A DNA stretch of 64,000 nucleotides from CASFRF01 sp031549345 (GCA_031549345.1 JAVBPY010000002.1:266570-330569); one strand, 5' to 3'. Numbered from the stretch's first letter, positions 7,824 to 17,399 are shown. The notes: generated from the letters alone by a model not told the origin. Made by a program: numbers and translations.

Positions 7824-10391
7824 GTGAAAAAGATAAGGAACACCGTGACCGCACCCACACAGGCAAACCTGACGCCCATGATGCGCCAATACCGCGCGGC
7901 CAAGGAGGAAATTCCCGCCGATGCGATTCTCCTCTTCCGCCTGGGCGACTTTTACGAAATGTTTTTCGAAGACGCCCAGCGCGCGAGCGCCATCATGGAA
8001 CTTACCCTGACACGCCGCCAGGGCATTCCGATGTGCGGATTTCCGCACCACGCGCTCGCGGCGCACCTTCCACGCTTGCTTGCCGCCGGAGTCAAAGTCG
8101 CCATCGCCGAGCAAATGGAGGACCCGAAATTCGCCACGGGCATCGTCAAACGCGCCGTAACGCAAATCATCACCCCCGGCACGGTGATTGACAACAACGC
8201 ATTGAATCCGGCAAAAAACAACTACCTCGCTGCACTCCTGCCGGGCAAAAATATCTGGGCGCTCGCGGCGCTGGACATCAGTACGGGGGGATTTCTCGTC
8301 GCAGAACTCGCGGATGTGGAGCAAGCGCAGAGCGAGCTCAGCCGCCTCGGGGCCAGCGAATGTTTGATTCCCTGCAAACTGGAGCGCGAATTCAACGAAA
8401 CAGGACAACGCCCCTCCCCCCGCCAGGCGATGCTCTGGACGGAGCTGGAGGATTACCGCTTCGGAGCCGACGCCGCCGGAGAAACGCTCCGGAAACACTT
8501 CAACGTGGCGACCCTCGACGGCATGGGGCTGCGGGATCGTCCGTGCGCGGTGGGCGCGGCGGGGGCGGTTTTATCCTACGCGGCGGAGAATCTCCGCAAA
8601 GACGTGCGGCATGTGGGAATGCCGGAGCTGTATTTCCTGGGGGACGCGATGATTATCGATGCGATTTCCCAGCGGAATCTGGAATTGGTGGAGCCGTTGT
8701 TCGGGGGGAACCGGAAGTCGACGCTCCTCGGCGTCCTGGACCAGACGAAAACGCCGATGGGCGGCAGGCTCCTGCGGAATTGGGTGTTGCGCCCGCTGTG
8801 CGATGCGGAGGCGATCTTATGGCGCCAGGACGCGGTCGATCAGCTTTTGAACGATCCCCTGACGCTCGCGGAGCTGCGCGAGGTCCTCGGCGTGGTGCGC
8901 GACATCGAGCGCATCGTCGCGCGGCTTACCATCGGGAGCGCAAACGCCCGCGATCTGGCCGCATTGGCCGCCGGGCTGGATGTTTTGCCGGGAATCCGGC
9001 TTTTACTGGGCACATTCAGCGCGCCGCTCTTGGAACAACTCCGCGCCGACGTCGCCGAATTCCCGGAGCTGACGGAAAAAATCACGAACGCCATCGCCGA
9101 CGCTCCTCCTCTGACGCTGAGCGAAGGCGGCATCATCCGTGCCGGATACTCCGCCGAGCTCGACGCATTGCGAAGCGCCGCCACGGAGGGGAAAAACTGG
9201 CTCTCCGACATTCAGGCGCGCGAACAGGAACGCAGCGGCATCAAGTCGTTGAAAGTCCGCTACAACCAGGTTTTCGGCTATTACATCGAAATTTCCAAAG
9301 CGAACCTGGAACACGTCCCGGAGGACTATGTCCGGAAACAGACGCTGGTGAACGCGGAACGCTTCATCACCCCGGAGCTTAAGGAACTCGAAAGCCGCAT
9401 CCTGGGGGCAGAGGAAAAAGCCAAGGCGCTGGAGCAATTGCTCTTCCAGGAATTGCGCAGCTACGCGCTCACCTTCACCGCCGATCTGCAGAAAAGCGCG
9501 CGGGAACTGGCGAACCTCGACGCGCTAAGTTCCCTCGCCGAATGCGCGCGGATCTACTCCTACACCCGCCCCCGCATCACGGTTACCGACGAATTTTCCA
9601 TCACCGCGGGGCGGCATCCGGTGCTGGACGCCGCCATGGGACGGGGCGAGTTCATCCCCAACGACTGCCTCCTGGACGGCGACAAAAATCGGATGATGAT
9701 CCTCACCGGCCCGAACATGGCGGGTAAATCCACTTACATCCGCCAGACCGCGCTTTTGGCGATCATGGCCCAAATGGGCTCCTTCATCCCGGCGGAAAAA
9801 GCAATCATCGGGCTGGTGGACCGCGTATTCACCCGCGTCGGCGCGGCGGACGACCTCGCGCGCGGGCAGAGCACATTCATGGTCGAAATGATCGAAACGG
9901 CCAACATCCTGAACGCCGCGACCCCCCGCAGCCTGGTCATTCTCGACGAAATCGGGCGCGGCACAAGCACCTTCGACGGGCTCTCCATCGCCTGGGCCGT
10001 GGCCGAATACCTCCACGACGATCCCCGCGCCCGCTGCCGGACGCAATTCGCCACCCACTACCACGAACTCACGGAACTCGCAGCAAACCGGCGCGGCGTG
10101 AACAACTACAACGTCGTCGTCCGGGAGTACAACAACCAGGTCATCTTCATGCGGCAGATCGTTCCGGGGACGAGCGACAGAAGCTACGGCATCCACGTCG
10201 CCCGCCTCGCGGGACTCCCCGCCGCCGTCATCGAACGCGCCAACGAAGTCCTCCGCCGCCTCGAAGCACACGACGGACCGCCGCGCGACGCCATGCAATC
10301 GCTTCCCCTCACCCCGGTGCGCCGCCGCAAACGCGCCAGCGCACCCGACGACGACATCGACGACCTTTTCGCCATGCCGCAACCACTATGA
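7824..10391 (+). CDS. mutS: DNA mismatch repair ATPase MutS
   Basis: An 855-residue MutS1 protein, the usual length. It recognises mispairs and small loops and recruits MutL. The mismatch-reading Phe-X-Glu is F43-Y44-E45 in GDFYEMFFED. The lever and clamp regions carry VRYNQVFGYYIEISKAN. The ATPase has Walker A GPNMAGKST near residue 629 and Walker B LVILDEIGRGTSTFDG, followed by ATHYHELT. The start is GTG with GGAG 8 bases upstream. The last codons overlap the next membrane-protein gene (ATGA), so the two are coupled although functionally unrelated. Confidence 0.97.
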   Translation: MKKIRNTVTAPTQANLTPMMRQYRAAKEEIPADAILLFRLGDFYEMFFEDAQRASAIMELTLTRRQGIPMCGFPHHALAAHLPRLLAAGVKVAIAEQMEDPKFATGIVKRAVTQIITPGTVIDNNALNPAKNNYLAALLPGKNIWALAALDISTGGFLVAELADVEQAQSELSRLGASECLIPCKLEREFNETGQRPSPRQAMLWTELEDYRFGADAAGETLRKHFNVATLDGMGLRDRPCAVGAAGAVLSYAAENLRKDVRHVGMPELYFLGDAMIIDAISQRNLELVEPLFGGNRKSTLLGVLDQTKTPMGGRLLRNWVLRPLCDAEAILWRQDAVDQLLNDPLTLAELREVLGVVRDIERIVARLTIGSANARDLAALAAGLDVLPGIRLLLGTFSAPLLEQLRADVAEFPELTEKITNAIADAPPLTLSEGGIIRAGYSAELDALRSAATEGKNWLSDIQAREQERSGIKSLKVRYNQVFGYYIEISKANLEHVPEDYVRKQTLVNAERFITPELKELESRILGAEEKAKALEQLLFQELRSYALTFTADLQKSARELANLDALSSLAECARIYSYTRPRITVTDEFSITAGRHPVLDAAMGRGEFIPNDCLLDGDKNRMMILTGPNMAGKSTYIRQTALLAIMAQMGSFIPAEKAIIGLVDRVFTRVGAADDLARGQSTFMVEMIETANILNAATPRSLVILDEIGRGTSTFDGLSIAWAVAEYLHDDPRARCRTQFATHYHELTELAANRRGVNNYNVVVREYNNQVIFMRQIVPGTSDRSYGIHVARLAGLPAAVIERANEVLRRLEAHDGPPRDAMQSLPLTPVRRRKRASAPDDDIDDLFAMPQPL

Positions 10392-12262
10392 ACGAATTCA
10401 TCGCCAAAATAGCCGGTTCCCAGGGCGGAGCGCTCCTGGCGGTCGCGTTCCTTTTCCTGGCCGCCTACGGCTTCGGCTGCATTGCGGCGCGTCTTTTGCG
10501 CCTGCGGGAAAATTTTCTGCTGCAATTCGCCCTCGGGGTGCAATTCTCCGCCCTCGCGGCACTGGTGCTGAATAAACTTCTTCTAGGAGCAGCCATTTTT
10601 TCGGGGGTATTCCTCCTTCTTCCCGCTCTTTGGGGGGCATGGATGCTCTGGCGCGCCCGTCAAGGCATTTTGAAAAATCTGCGAGAACACGCATGGGGAG
10701 CGGGGCTTGTCGCCCTTTTCGGCGCAATCACCCTCGGCTCGGCGCTCTGTCTTCCGTACGCATGGGACGAGCAGACCTACCAGATTTCCCTCCCGCTGCG
10801 CTGGATCCAGGAGGGATCGTGCGCTGTGATGATGGACAATCCGTATTCGGCGTTTCCCCTCCTCGCGCAATTCTGGGTTCTCCCCTGCATCCGGATGAGC
10901 GGCATCCTCTGCGCACGCCTGGCGATGTGGGGAATATATCTTGTCCTCTTCCTCGCGTTGTACGCGGAACTTAAACGCGCCGGAGGACGCTGGATTGCAC
11001 TGGTGTTGACAGCCCTTTTGATGGTTTCCCCCGTCGTCGGCGCGATGTGCCGCGAATTTTACGTGGAGCCCCTCCTGTGCCTCAACCTCCTGGCGGGGCT
11101 GACGCTTCTGCGCCGACCGCTCACGCGGGGGGGCATGGCGGCGCTCGGCCTCCTCGCGGGAGGGGCATTGGCAGTGAAACTCACCGGGCTCGGCATCGCG
11201 CTGGCGCTCGGACTCGGCGGCCTCCTGCGCAACGGAAAAAAACATCTCTTCCTCGGGGCGCTTGCGGGTGGTCTTTTCGCTCTTTGCTTCTACTTACGCA
11301 GTTGGGTTGCCGCCGGAAACCCGGTTTATCCTTTCGGCGAAAGCTTCCTGCACCCCGGTACGGCGAATGCGCTCGTCGATGTGTTCCACAGCGAAATGGG
11401 TTTGCATTACTACGGCTTGAATACATTCAGCGGCCTTGCGCTGAACTGGGTGTTCATCGCCTTCAACGAGAATTTGTTCGACGGCATCGTCTTCGGATGG
11501 CCGTTCGCGTGGATAATTCTCCTCGCTCTAATGGGATATTTTTTCCACAAGGGGACCGGCTCGGAAATACGGCGGAATCTTCTCCTGGCGCTCGTGGTGT
11601 ATGTCTTCTGGTGCCTCAGTTCACCGCAAAGCCGCTTCCTCCTCCCCGCTTATTTCCTGTTGCTTATTCCGGCGGCGCGTACGCTAAGCCAGCTCCCCGC
11701 GGCTTGCGGGCGGAAAAACCTGCTCCCGCTTCTCTTTCTGCTCGCTGGCGGCGCTCTTGCGTGCTTCAGTATGGATATGAATTCGACCCGGCATTTTTAT
11801 TATGCGTGGAAAGCCCAACGCGATTTCGCCAAGGAACCGCTCGATTACCTCCGCTTTACCATGAAAGGCGACGAACCGCTCCTCGCCGTCTTCGACTACC
11901 TTCGCACAACGCCACCGGGCAGCCGCGTACTCCTTTATCTGGAGCGCCGCGCGCTGTACATGCCGCGCCGGTACGTCCTTGGCACTCCCTTCTTTCAGGC
12001 GAAACTCCTGACGCCGATTCCGGATTCTCCGCAAAAAACCCTGGACGCGTTGCGCGCCGAAGGAATCCAGTATGTGCTCGTGTACGACTCGTACCGCAAC
12101 CCCGACCGCCTGGAAGCGTACAGCGACGCTTACCGGACGCATATCGGTCATTTTTTCGCCCTGCGCGACAGCAAAGATTTGCGTGTAGTGGACATTCCCG
12201 GTTCCGGCGACGCCGTTCTGCTGGAAGTAGCCCCGGAAAAATCGTTAAAAAGTCCGAAATAA
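10388..12262 (+). CDS. Polytopic GT-C-like membrane glycosyltransferase, uncharacterised
   Basis: A 624-residue membrane protein with roughly 11-13 hydrophobic segments and a C-terminal soluble domain of about 150 residues. After the third segment it has CLPYAWDEQTYQISLPLRW: the Asp-Glu pair followed by Y.....P is the pattern of the first periplasmic loop of GT-C glycosyltransferases. AVKLTGLGIA and VYPFGESF occur later, as in dolichyl/undecaprenyl mannosyltransferase-like families. It is coupled to mutS by an ATGA overlap. A role in decorating a surface glycan or protein is inferred from the fold only. Confidence 0.7.
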   Translation: MNEFIAKIAGSQGGALLAVAFLFLAAYGFGCIAARLLRLRENFLLQFALGVQFSALAALVLNKLLLGAAIFSGVFLLLPALWGAWMLWRARQGILKNLREHAWGAGLVALFGAITLGSALCLPYAWDEQTYQISLPLRWIQEGSCAVMMDNPYSAFPLLAQFWVLPCIRMSGILCARLAMWGIYLVLFLALYAELKRAGGRWIALVLTALLMVSPVVGAMCREFYVEPLLCLNLLAGLTLLRRPLTRGGMAALGLLAGGALAVKLTGLGIALALGLGGLLRNGKKHLFLGALAGGLFALCFYLRSWVAAGNPVYPFGESFLHPGTANALVDVFHSEMGLHYYGLNTFSGLALNWVFIAFNENLFDGIVFGWPFAWIILLALMGYFFHKGTGSEIRRNLLLALVVYVFWCLSSPQSRFLLPAYFLLLIPAARTLSQLPAACGRKNLLPLLFLLAGGALACFSMDMNSTRHFYYAWKAQRDFAKEPLDYLRFTMKGDEPLLAVFDYLRTTPPGSRVLLYLERRALYMPRRYVLGTPFFQAKLLTPIPDSPQKTLDALRAEGIQYVLVYDSYRNPDRLEAYSDAYRTHIGHFFALRDSKDLRVVDIPGSGDAVLLEVAPEKSLKSPK

Positions 12263-12264
12263 AT

Positions 12265-12292
12265 TTGTATTTTTTTCCGGACGCTGTATTTT
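12265..12292 (+). promoter_or_regulatory. Candidate promoter for the TolC-like gene
   Basis: TTGTAT (12265-12270), 16-base T-rich spacer, TATTTT (12287-12292), about 40 bases before the ATG at 12334. It lies in the 71-base gap after the GT-C-like gene. The -10 is weak, so this is a tentative call. Confidence 0.35.
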
Positions 12293-12333
12293 ATATGTAG
12301 CAAAGAAACTGCAACCCGAAACAGGATACTTCC

Positions 12334-13941
12334 ATGAGACACTTGAATTTCATGCTTGGCGCCGCCGGAGTAATGCTTCTGGCCGGCTGCGCCGCCCCGT
12401 ACACGCCGCCGCCGGTCGACTTTGACAGCACAAGTTTTTCGCAACGCAAAACCACCGGCGCGGACGAGCTTCTGCGCGATGTGGAACTCCTCTCGCTGGA
12501 GCAGGCGATGAAGATCGCCATTGCGAACAATCCGAGTTACCTTTCGGCATACTATGCGGTCAACGCCGCGCGGATGCGTTACTACCAGGCAATGGGATCG
12601 TTCTCACCGACGATCGACGCGACCTTCGACATCGGCAACCAGCACGCGACCAATTCGCACCGGGTCAACACCTCCGGAGCAAACCGCACGACGAATTTCG
12701 GGACCAGCGTCGGGATCCAGGCGAATTGGTTGATTTTCAACGGATTTTCGCGTTATTTCCAATTGAAGATTTCAGAGTCGGAAGAAACCGCCACCGAACA
12801 GTTGCGCGAAGATGATTGCCGCCTCCTCCTCCGGGCCATTTCCTACGCCTACAACGAAATCCTCCTCCAGATTGAAAACAAACGCATCGCCAAAGAGGAT
12901 ATGGACTTCCAGAGAAAGAGCCTCCAGTACTCCGAAGCCAAGTTCAACGCGGGGGCGGTCCCCCGTTCGGACGTGCTGAACTTCCAAATCTACGTGAACA
13001 CGGCCGAAGGCAACTGGATTACCGCGCAATACCAACTGGAAACCGCCGTCTATGCGCTCGCCGTCCTGATGGGGTATCCGGAAGGCGTCCTTCCGGAAAA
13101 AATCACCTTCCCCGCAATGAGCAACGATTTCCTGCACACGCTTCCCGGGGTGGATCTTTATCTGGATTCTGCGCTCCGCAACCGCCCGGACCTCAAGTCC
13201 CTGCGCGAACAAATGACCATCTCCGACTATCAGCTCAAGCAAACCTACAGCGCCTATTCGCCGTCGGTTTCCTTGTACGCCGGATTCGGCGCGAACACCA
13301 ATCTCACGCGTTACCACGGCAACCAGCCCTCGTACCACCACAGCTACAGCGACGGAATTACCTTCAACTACGGCGCCCAGGCGAACTGGAACATCTTCAG
13401 CGGCTTCATCCGGTACAACCGTTCGCGTGAAGCGATGGCGCAATTGGCGCAGTCCCATTACGCGGTGGCGGACAAATGGCTGACCGTAATTGCCGAAGTG
13501 CGCAACTCCTACGCCAACTACCTCCAGAGCGTGCGCCAGACCAACCTCTATGCGAGAACACTGGATCTTACCTCCGAACAGCGCGATCTTGTGGATGCGG
13601 AATACCGCGCCGGCAACACGGAACTCACACGCCTGAACGAAGCGCAACGCGACCTTGTTTCCGCGAACTCCAACCTTGCAACGTCGCGCATCAACGTATA
13701 CAACGCCAAAGCGCAGCTGGAAGCGGCTTCGGCGATCAACACCGTCGGCTACTACCACCCGGCCTACGAGAAGGCAACCGACGCAACACCGCAAGGCGAA
13801 GCGCCGACGCTCGGCAACCCCCTTCCGGGCGAACCGACCCCGACCGCCGACCCGAAGCTCCCGCAACCCATGCCGGAAATGCCCGACGCGCCTAAAATAT
13901 CTGAAACGGCCGTAAAGCCCGAAACAACCGCAAAGCCCTGA
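12334..13941 (+). CDS. TolC/OprM-family outer-membrane efflux lipoprotein
   Basis: A 535-residue outer-membrane channel subunit. It begins with a lipoprotein signal (VMLLAGC, acylated Cys at residue 19) as in OprM/NodT. Two repeated outer-membrane-efflux domains follow. The first contains LSLEQAMKIAIANNPSYLSAYY, NFGTSVGIQANWLIFNG and AEAKFNAGAVPRSDVL. The second contains NRPDLKSLREQ, NYGAQANWNIFSGFIRY and VDAEYRAGNTELTRLNEAQRDL. The final ~60 residues form a Pro-rich tail that is not part of the channel. No membrane-fusion or RND partner gene is beside it, so it probably works with a transporter encoded elsewhere. Shine-Dalgarno AGGA precedes the ATG. Confidence 0.92.
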   Translation: MRHLNFMLGAAGVMLLAGCAAPYTPPPVDFDSTSFSQRKTTGADELLRDVELLSLEQAMKIAIANNPSYLSAYYAVNAARMRYYQAMGSFSPTIDATFDIGNQHATNSHRVNTSGANRTTNFGTSVGIQANWLIFNGFSRYFQLKISESEETATEQLREDDCRLLLRAISYAYNEILLQIENKRIAKEDMDFQRKSLQYSEAKFNAGAVPRSDVLNFQIYVNTAEGNWITAQYQLETAVYALAVLMGYPEGVLPEKITFPAMSNDFLHTLPGVDLYLDSALRNRPDLKSLREQMTISDYQLKQTYSAYSPSVSLYAGFGANTNLTRYHGNQPSYHHSYSDGITFNYGAQANWNIFSGFIRYNRSREAMAQLAQSHYAVADKWLTVIAEVRNSYANYLQSVRQTNLYARTLDLTSEQRDLVDAEYRAGNTELTRLNEAQRDLVSANSNLATSRINVYNAKAQLEAASAINTVGYYHPAYEKATDATPQGEAPTLGNPLPGEPTPTADPKLPQPMPEMPDAPKISETAVKPETTAKP

Positions 13942-13951
13942 GGTTTGCCGC

Positions 13952-14551
13952 ATGTTATTTGGCGCGAGCAAGAACAAATTCGAGCTTGATACTCTCGGCA
14001 GTCCCGTTCTGCGGGAACGCGCACGCCCGGTGGCGGCTGTAACGCCGGAGATCCGGGCGCTCGGCGAAGCAATGCTCGCGGCGATGACCGCGTTCAATGG
14101 AGTCGGATTGGCCGCGCCGCAAGTGGGGCATTCTTTGCGTCTGGTTGCGCTTGGAATTCCCGCCGATGCGATGTCGGAACAGCCGACTCCGGGCGAGTTG
14201 GAGCTTATTCCCCAAATGCCCCTCGTCCTTGTAAACCCGGAAATTGCGCACTTCGACGACTCCGTTCTTTTGGAGCGCGACGAGGGTTGCCTTTCTTTGC
14301 CCGATATTTTCGCGCCGGTCGTTCGTCCGCACCGTGTCGTCCTCCAGGGCCAAACGCTGGACGGGAAAAACGTTCGCCTGGAATGCGGGGGGCTTCTCGC
14401 CCGCTGCCTTCAACACGAATTGGATCATCTTGACGGGATTCTCTTTATCGACCGCGTCGCGGAGCAACCCTTAAAGGAAATTCAGCCGGAACTTCGCCGC
14501 CTGACCCGCTTTGGAGAAAAACATGCGTTCAAACGAAAAGTCCGGCGCTGA
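13952..14551 (+). CDS. def: Peptide deformylase
   Basis: A 199-residue metalloprotease that removes the N-formyl group from nascent proteins. All three motifs are intact: GVGLAAPQ (50-57), EGCLSLP (111-117, metal ligand C113) and QHELDHLDG (H155, E156, H159). An insertion of about 15 residues (ADAMSEQPTPGELELIPQM) lies between motifs 1 and 2, as in many type II-like forms. It starts 10 bases after the TolC-like gene. Its 3' end overlaps the next gene by 29 bases, so it heads a coupled set with a membrane protein and a CDC123-like protein. Confidence 0.96.
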   Translation: MLFGASKNKFELDTLGSPVLRERARPVAAVTPEIRALGEAMLAAMTAFNGVGLAAPQVGHSLRLVALGIPADAMSEQPTPGELELIPQMPLVLVNPEIAHFDDSVLLERDEGCLSLPDIFAPVVRPHRVVLQGQTLDGKNVRLECGGLLARCLQHELDHLDGILFIDRVAEQPLKEIQPELRRLTRFGEKHAFKRKVRR

Positions 14552-15452
14552 AGCGCCGCGCTATGTAAACTTCGCGGCGGCGCTGATCGGCAGTTGCGCC
14601 GGGACGGAGATTTTCAAACGTCTCCGTTTCCAGTCCCCTTGGCGGACAGTCGGGCATCTGGTGCTGCTTTCGATGATTCTCGGCGTGTTGATCGCGGGCG
14701 GCGTCATGCTGAAGCTTGCCCCGCTCCTTTCGCGCGGCCGAACACAGGTTGCGACGGAATTCGGCGCGTTCCGGCTGGAAGAAAAAGGAGTCTTCCCCAC
14801 GCGCGAACCGGAAAAATCGCGTATATTGGAACTTCCCTCGGAGGGAAAACTCTTTTATTTCACCACCCCCGCCGAACTTCCCGATCTTTCCCGGAACGGG
14901 GGGGGGCAGTACTCTTTTCTCTGGCATCCGCGCTTTCTGGCGCTCGTGCTGCCCGCCGGCGACAAGTCCGCGACCATTCTTTCGCTGCAGGCGGGGGGAA
15001 AACCGCTGTCGGAAATAGTGGAAAAAACCGTTGTCCGCGAACGCCTCGAAAAAGGAGTAACCGCCGCGACCGCCACGGATGCTCCGTGGCGTTTTCCCCA
15101 ATACACCACTGTTGAGCTAAAAGATCTCCAGTTTGCCGTGCACTGTTTCGCCGTCCTCTGGCACTGGTACATGAACACGCTTTTCTTGCTTGGAATGACG
15201 CTTTTGTGCGTAACCATGTTTGTCTTCTCCTTCCGTTTGCTCGGCAATAGAAACAAAATGGAATCCGGCGCGCGGGAAATGTGGGTGGTTTCCATTTATG
15301 CCTCATTTCCGCCCATGATCGCCGGTTCGGTCTGTGCGGCGCTTCTTTTACCGATTCGTTACGATTGGATATATATATTCGGCTTCATCGGCTTCCTGCT
15401 GGTGATCCTGCATCGTTTGGAAATGCGGAGGGGAAACGATGGAAACTCTTGA
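14523..15452 (+). CDS. Uncharacterised four-segment inner-membrane protein (DUF1189-like topology)
   Basis: About 309 residues. The ATG at 14523 is chosen because GGAG lies 6 bases upstream. An in-frame TTG 12 bases earlier sits inside that ribosome site. The layout is one membrane segment (~45-67), a large external domain (~70-205), then three segments (around YMNTLFLLGMTLLCVTMFVF, YASFPPMIAGSVCAALLLP and YDWIYIFGFIGFLLVIL). The N-terminal IFKRLRFQSPWRTVGHLVLL and the C-terminal arrangement recall DUF1189/YIP1-like proteins, but the match is loose. The gene overlaps def by 29 bases and the CDC123-like gene by 14 bases, so the three are probably co-translated. Function unknown. Confidence 0.7.
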   Translation: MRSNEKSGAEAPRYVNFAAALIGSCAGTEIFKRLRFQSPWRTVGHLVLLSMILGVLIAGGVMLKLAPLLSRGRTQVATEFGAFRLEEKGVFPTREPEKSRILELPSEGKLFYFTTPAELPDLSRNGGGQYSFLWHPRFLALVLPAGDKSATILSLQAGGKPLSEIVEKTVVRERLEKGVTAATATDAPWRFPQYTTVELKDLQFAVHCFAVLWHWYMNTLFLLGMTLLCVTMFVFSFRLLGNRNKMESGAREMWVVSIYASFPPMIAGSVCAALLLPIRYDWIYIFGFIGFLLVILHRLEMRRGNDGNS

Positions 15453-16164
15453 TTTTTTACGTCTCCCGGTCTGGTACCGGGAGTTGTCCGGCCATACATT
15501 TCCGACGTCCTTTTTGCGGCTTCCGCCGGAGACGGTCGCGGCGCTCTCCGACGGAGAAAGTGAACCGCGCCCGGACACGCCCGGCGGCGCAATGATCCGC
15601 GCGATGCGTCCCGTGATGGCGGCCATCCCCGGAAACTGTTTCGTCTGTGTGGACGGCTGCGCCCCTACGGATACGGAACGCTTTTACCTCAAGCGCGGTG
15701 CGGTTTACTCGCCGGAAAGCGCTTGGCGTTACCTTGCGTCCAGCGCCAAGGTGCGGAATGCTGCGCGAAACGGCAAGGTCGAATACATCTGCCTCAAACC
15801 ATTTCGACGGATGAACCAGACGCGCGAATTCCGTCTTTTCATCCTGGACGGCGAGCTTGTCGGTATGAGCCAATACCACCTGATCCGCCACTTCCGCCGT
15901 TTGGAAGGGGTGAAACAGGATTACTGGAACCGCGCCTGCGCGTTCTTCGCGGAAATCAAACCTCTTCTGCCGATTCAAACATTTGTGATGGATATTTACT
16001 TTACCAGCGAACTGCGTCCGCTCGTGATCGATCTCAACGAATGGGCAAATTCCACCGACCCCTTGCTGTTCATGAAATGGCAACGCGATTGGAAAACGGA
16101 TCCGGGAATTCGCTTGATGCCGCCGCCGACCCATCTTTCCGGCGAAGTGAGCGTTTCTTTCTAA
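15439..16164 (+). CDS. CDC123/D123-like ATP-grasp protein
   Basis: A 241-residue protein that fits the CDC123 (D123) clade of ATP-grasp proteins along its whole length. The N-terminus has WYRELSGHTF..SF, matching the eukaryotic WY..F..HT..S box. ERFYLKRGAVYSPESA (K85) and EYICLKPF (K120) are the two nucleotide-binding lysine strands. TREFRLFILDGELVGMSQY (R129, E130) is the signature strand. FVMDIYF (D185) and LVIDLNEW (D198, N200) are the metal ligands. Eukaryotic CDC123 assembles initiation factor eIF2; bacteria have no eIF2 gamma subunit of that type. Coupling to def suggests a link with translation or protein modification, but this is inference. Ribosome site GGAGGGG precedes the ATG. Confidence 0.78.
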   Translation: METLDFLRLPVWYRELSGHTFPTSFLRLPPETVAALSDGESEPRPDTPGGAMIRAMRPVMAAIPGNCFVCVDGCAPTDTERFYLKRGAVYSPESAWRYLASSAKVRNAARNGKVEYICLKPFRRMNQTREFRLFILDGELVGMSQYHLIRHFRRLEGVKQDYWNRACAFFAEIKPLLPIQTFVMDIYFTSELRPLVIDLNEWANSTDPLLFMKWQRDWKTDPGIRLMPPPTHLSGEVSVSF

Positions 16165-16184
16165 AAAATTCTGAGGGGAACAGT

Positions 16185-17384
16185 ATGAAAAAGTTTTTTG
16201 TCTTTCTGAGTGCGGCCTTCCTGGCGGGAACGGCCATCGCAGCGGATCCCGTTCCACGAACAATTACAACTCTGGACGGACAGACATTCAAAGATGTCAT
16301 TGTGGAAGGTTCGGACGCGGGGGGGATTGACATCGGTTTTGTAAACGAAAACGGCGGCTATACCATCAAGGGAATTTCCTTCAAAAATCTCCCGGAGCCG
16401 ATCCGTAAAGAGTTCGGATACGATCCGGAAAAAGCCGGAGCCTTTGAATCGCGTGTCCAAAAATTCGCCAACGCCGATCTCCAGAAAGTCGCCGAAACCG
16501 AAAAAGACCGCCTTACCCGGATCAAGAAGGAGCTGAAAGCGCGCGCGGAAGGGGACAAAGTGGACGTAACGTCCGAGGACATCGCCTTTGCCGTCTACTC
16601 CGGCCGCCGTGCCGTGGACCTGAAAACAATCGCCATCACAAAAGCGGGGACGGTTGCCGAGGTCGTTAAATTGCACAGCGGTCCAGCCATCGACTCCAAA
16701 TACGTCCTCATCGACGGGGAGGATCTGCCGGAGCCGGGCCAATGGAGCGCATTCATCTACCCGACAGGCTTGCACGGCGACTACCGTGAGCACAAAAAAA
16801 TCCCCGTATTCTGCGATTCCCAGGATGCGGCGGCAACCCTTTTGAGCAGTTACCTGAACGTATACAGTGAGTACGCCGCCTCCAACACGCAAACTCCGGC
16901 GGCGGCCGCGCCCGATCTTGCCGCCGATACAACAACGCCGGCGACCACAACGAACGCCACGACCGCAACGGGTACCGCGGATTCCGCCACCGACAACGGG
17001 CTTGTTGTATACTCCGATCGGAGCAGCTCCGGTTGGGGCTATTACCTCGGGCCGAGCTATTATCCCATCAACTGGTACTATGGCCGTTACCCGAACCCGC
17101 GCCCGCCGCGCCCGCGCCCGCCGCATCCTCCCCAGCCGGGACCAGGACCGAGCCCGCGCCCCAACCCCAATCCGCGTCCCAATCCCATGCCGCGTCCCTC
17201 GCCCAATCCGCGCCCCAATCCCATGCCAGGCCCTACGCCGCGCCCGACTCCGACACCGGCACCAACTCCCGCGCCGCGCCCGACTCCGACGGTACGCGTG
17301 CCGGTCGGCGACATGGAAATTCGCACACAAGGGCATTTCCGCCAAGCGGTTCCAGTAGCACCACACGGCGGTTTCCGCCGTTGA
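16185..17384 (+). CDS. Exported protein with Pro-rich PNP/PRP-repeat tail
   Basis: About 399 residues starting at ATG 16185, 20 bases after the CDC123-like stop, with GAGGGG upstream. A signal peptide (FFVFLSAAFLAGTAIAADP) is cut near residue 20. Residues ~25-60 form a small beta module (TITTLDGQTFKDVIVEGSDAG) that resembles domains in PVC secreted proteins. A helical charged stretch (~85-125) follows, then a globular part, a Thr/Ala linker (~235-265), and a strongly Pro/Arg/Asn repetitive region (17098-17290) built of PRP, NPRPNPMP and PTP units. It resembles a wall- or surface-spanning stalk. No enzyme motif was found. Confidence 0.75.
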   Translation: MKKFFVFLSAAFLAGTAIAADPVPRTITTLDGQTFKDVIVEGSDAGGIDIGFVNENGGYTIKGISFKNLPEPIRKEFGYDPEKAGAFESRVQKFANADLQKVAETEKDRLTRIKKELKARAEGDKVDVTSEDIAFAVYSGRRAVDLKTIAITKAGTVAEVVKLHSGPAIDSKYVLIDGEDLPEPGQWSAFIYPTGLHGDYREHKKIPVFCDSQDAAATLLSSYLNVYSEYAASNTQTPAAAAPDLAADTTTPATTTNATTATGTADSATDNGLVVYSDRSSSGWGYYLGPSYYPINWYYGRYPNPRPPRPRPPHPPQPGPGPSPRPNPNPRPNPMPRPSPNPRPNPMPGPTPRPTPTPAPTPAPRPTPTVRVPVGDMEIRTQGHFRQAVPVAPHGGFRR

Positions 17385-17399
17385 ACATGGAGAAATACA

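Noticed and set aside
12772..14097. Minus-strand ORF (441 codons) over the TolC-like gene and def
   Set aside because: Antisense to intact TolC and deformylase motifs; no ribosome site or family match.
17098..17290. Short regular repeats that could suggest a CRISPR array or satellite
   Set aside because: They are in-frame coding repeats (PRP, NPRPNP) of the exported protein, without unique spacers.
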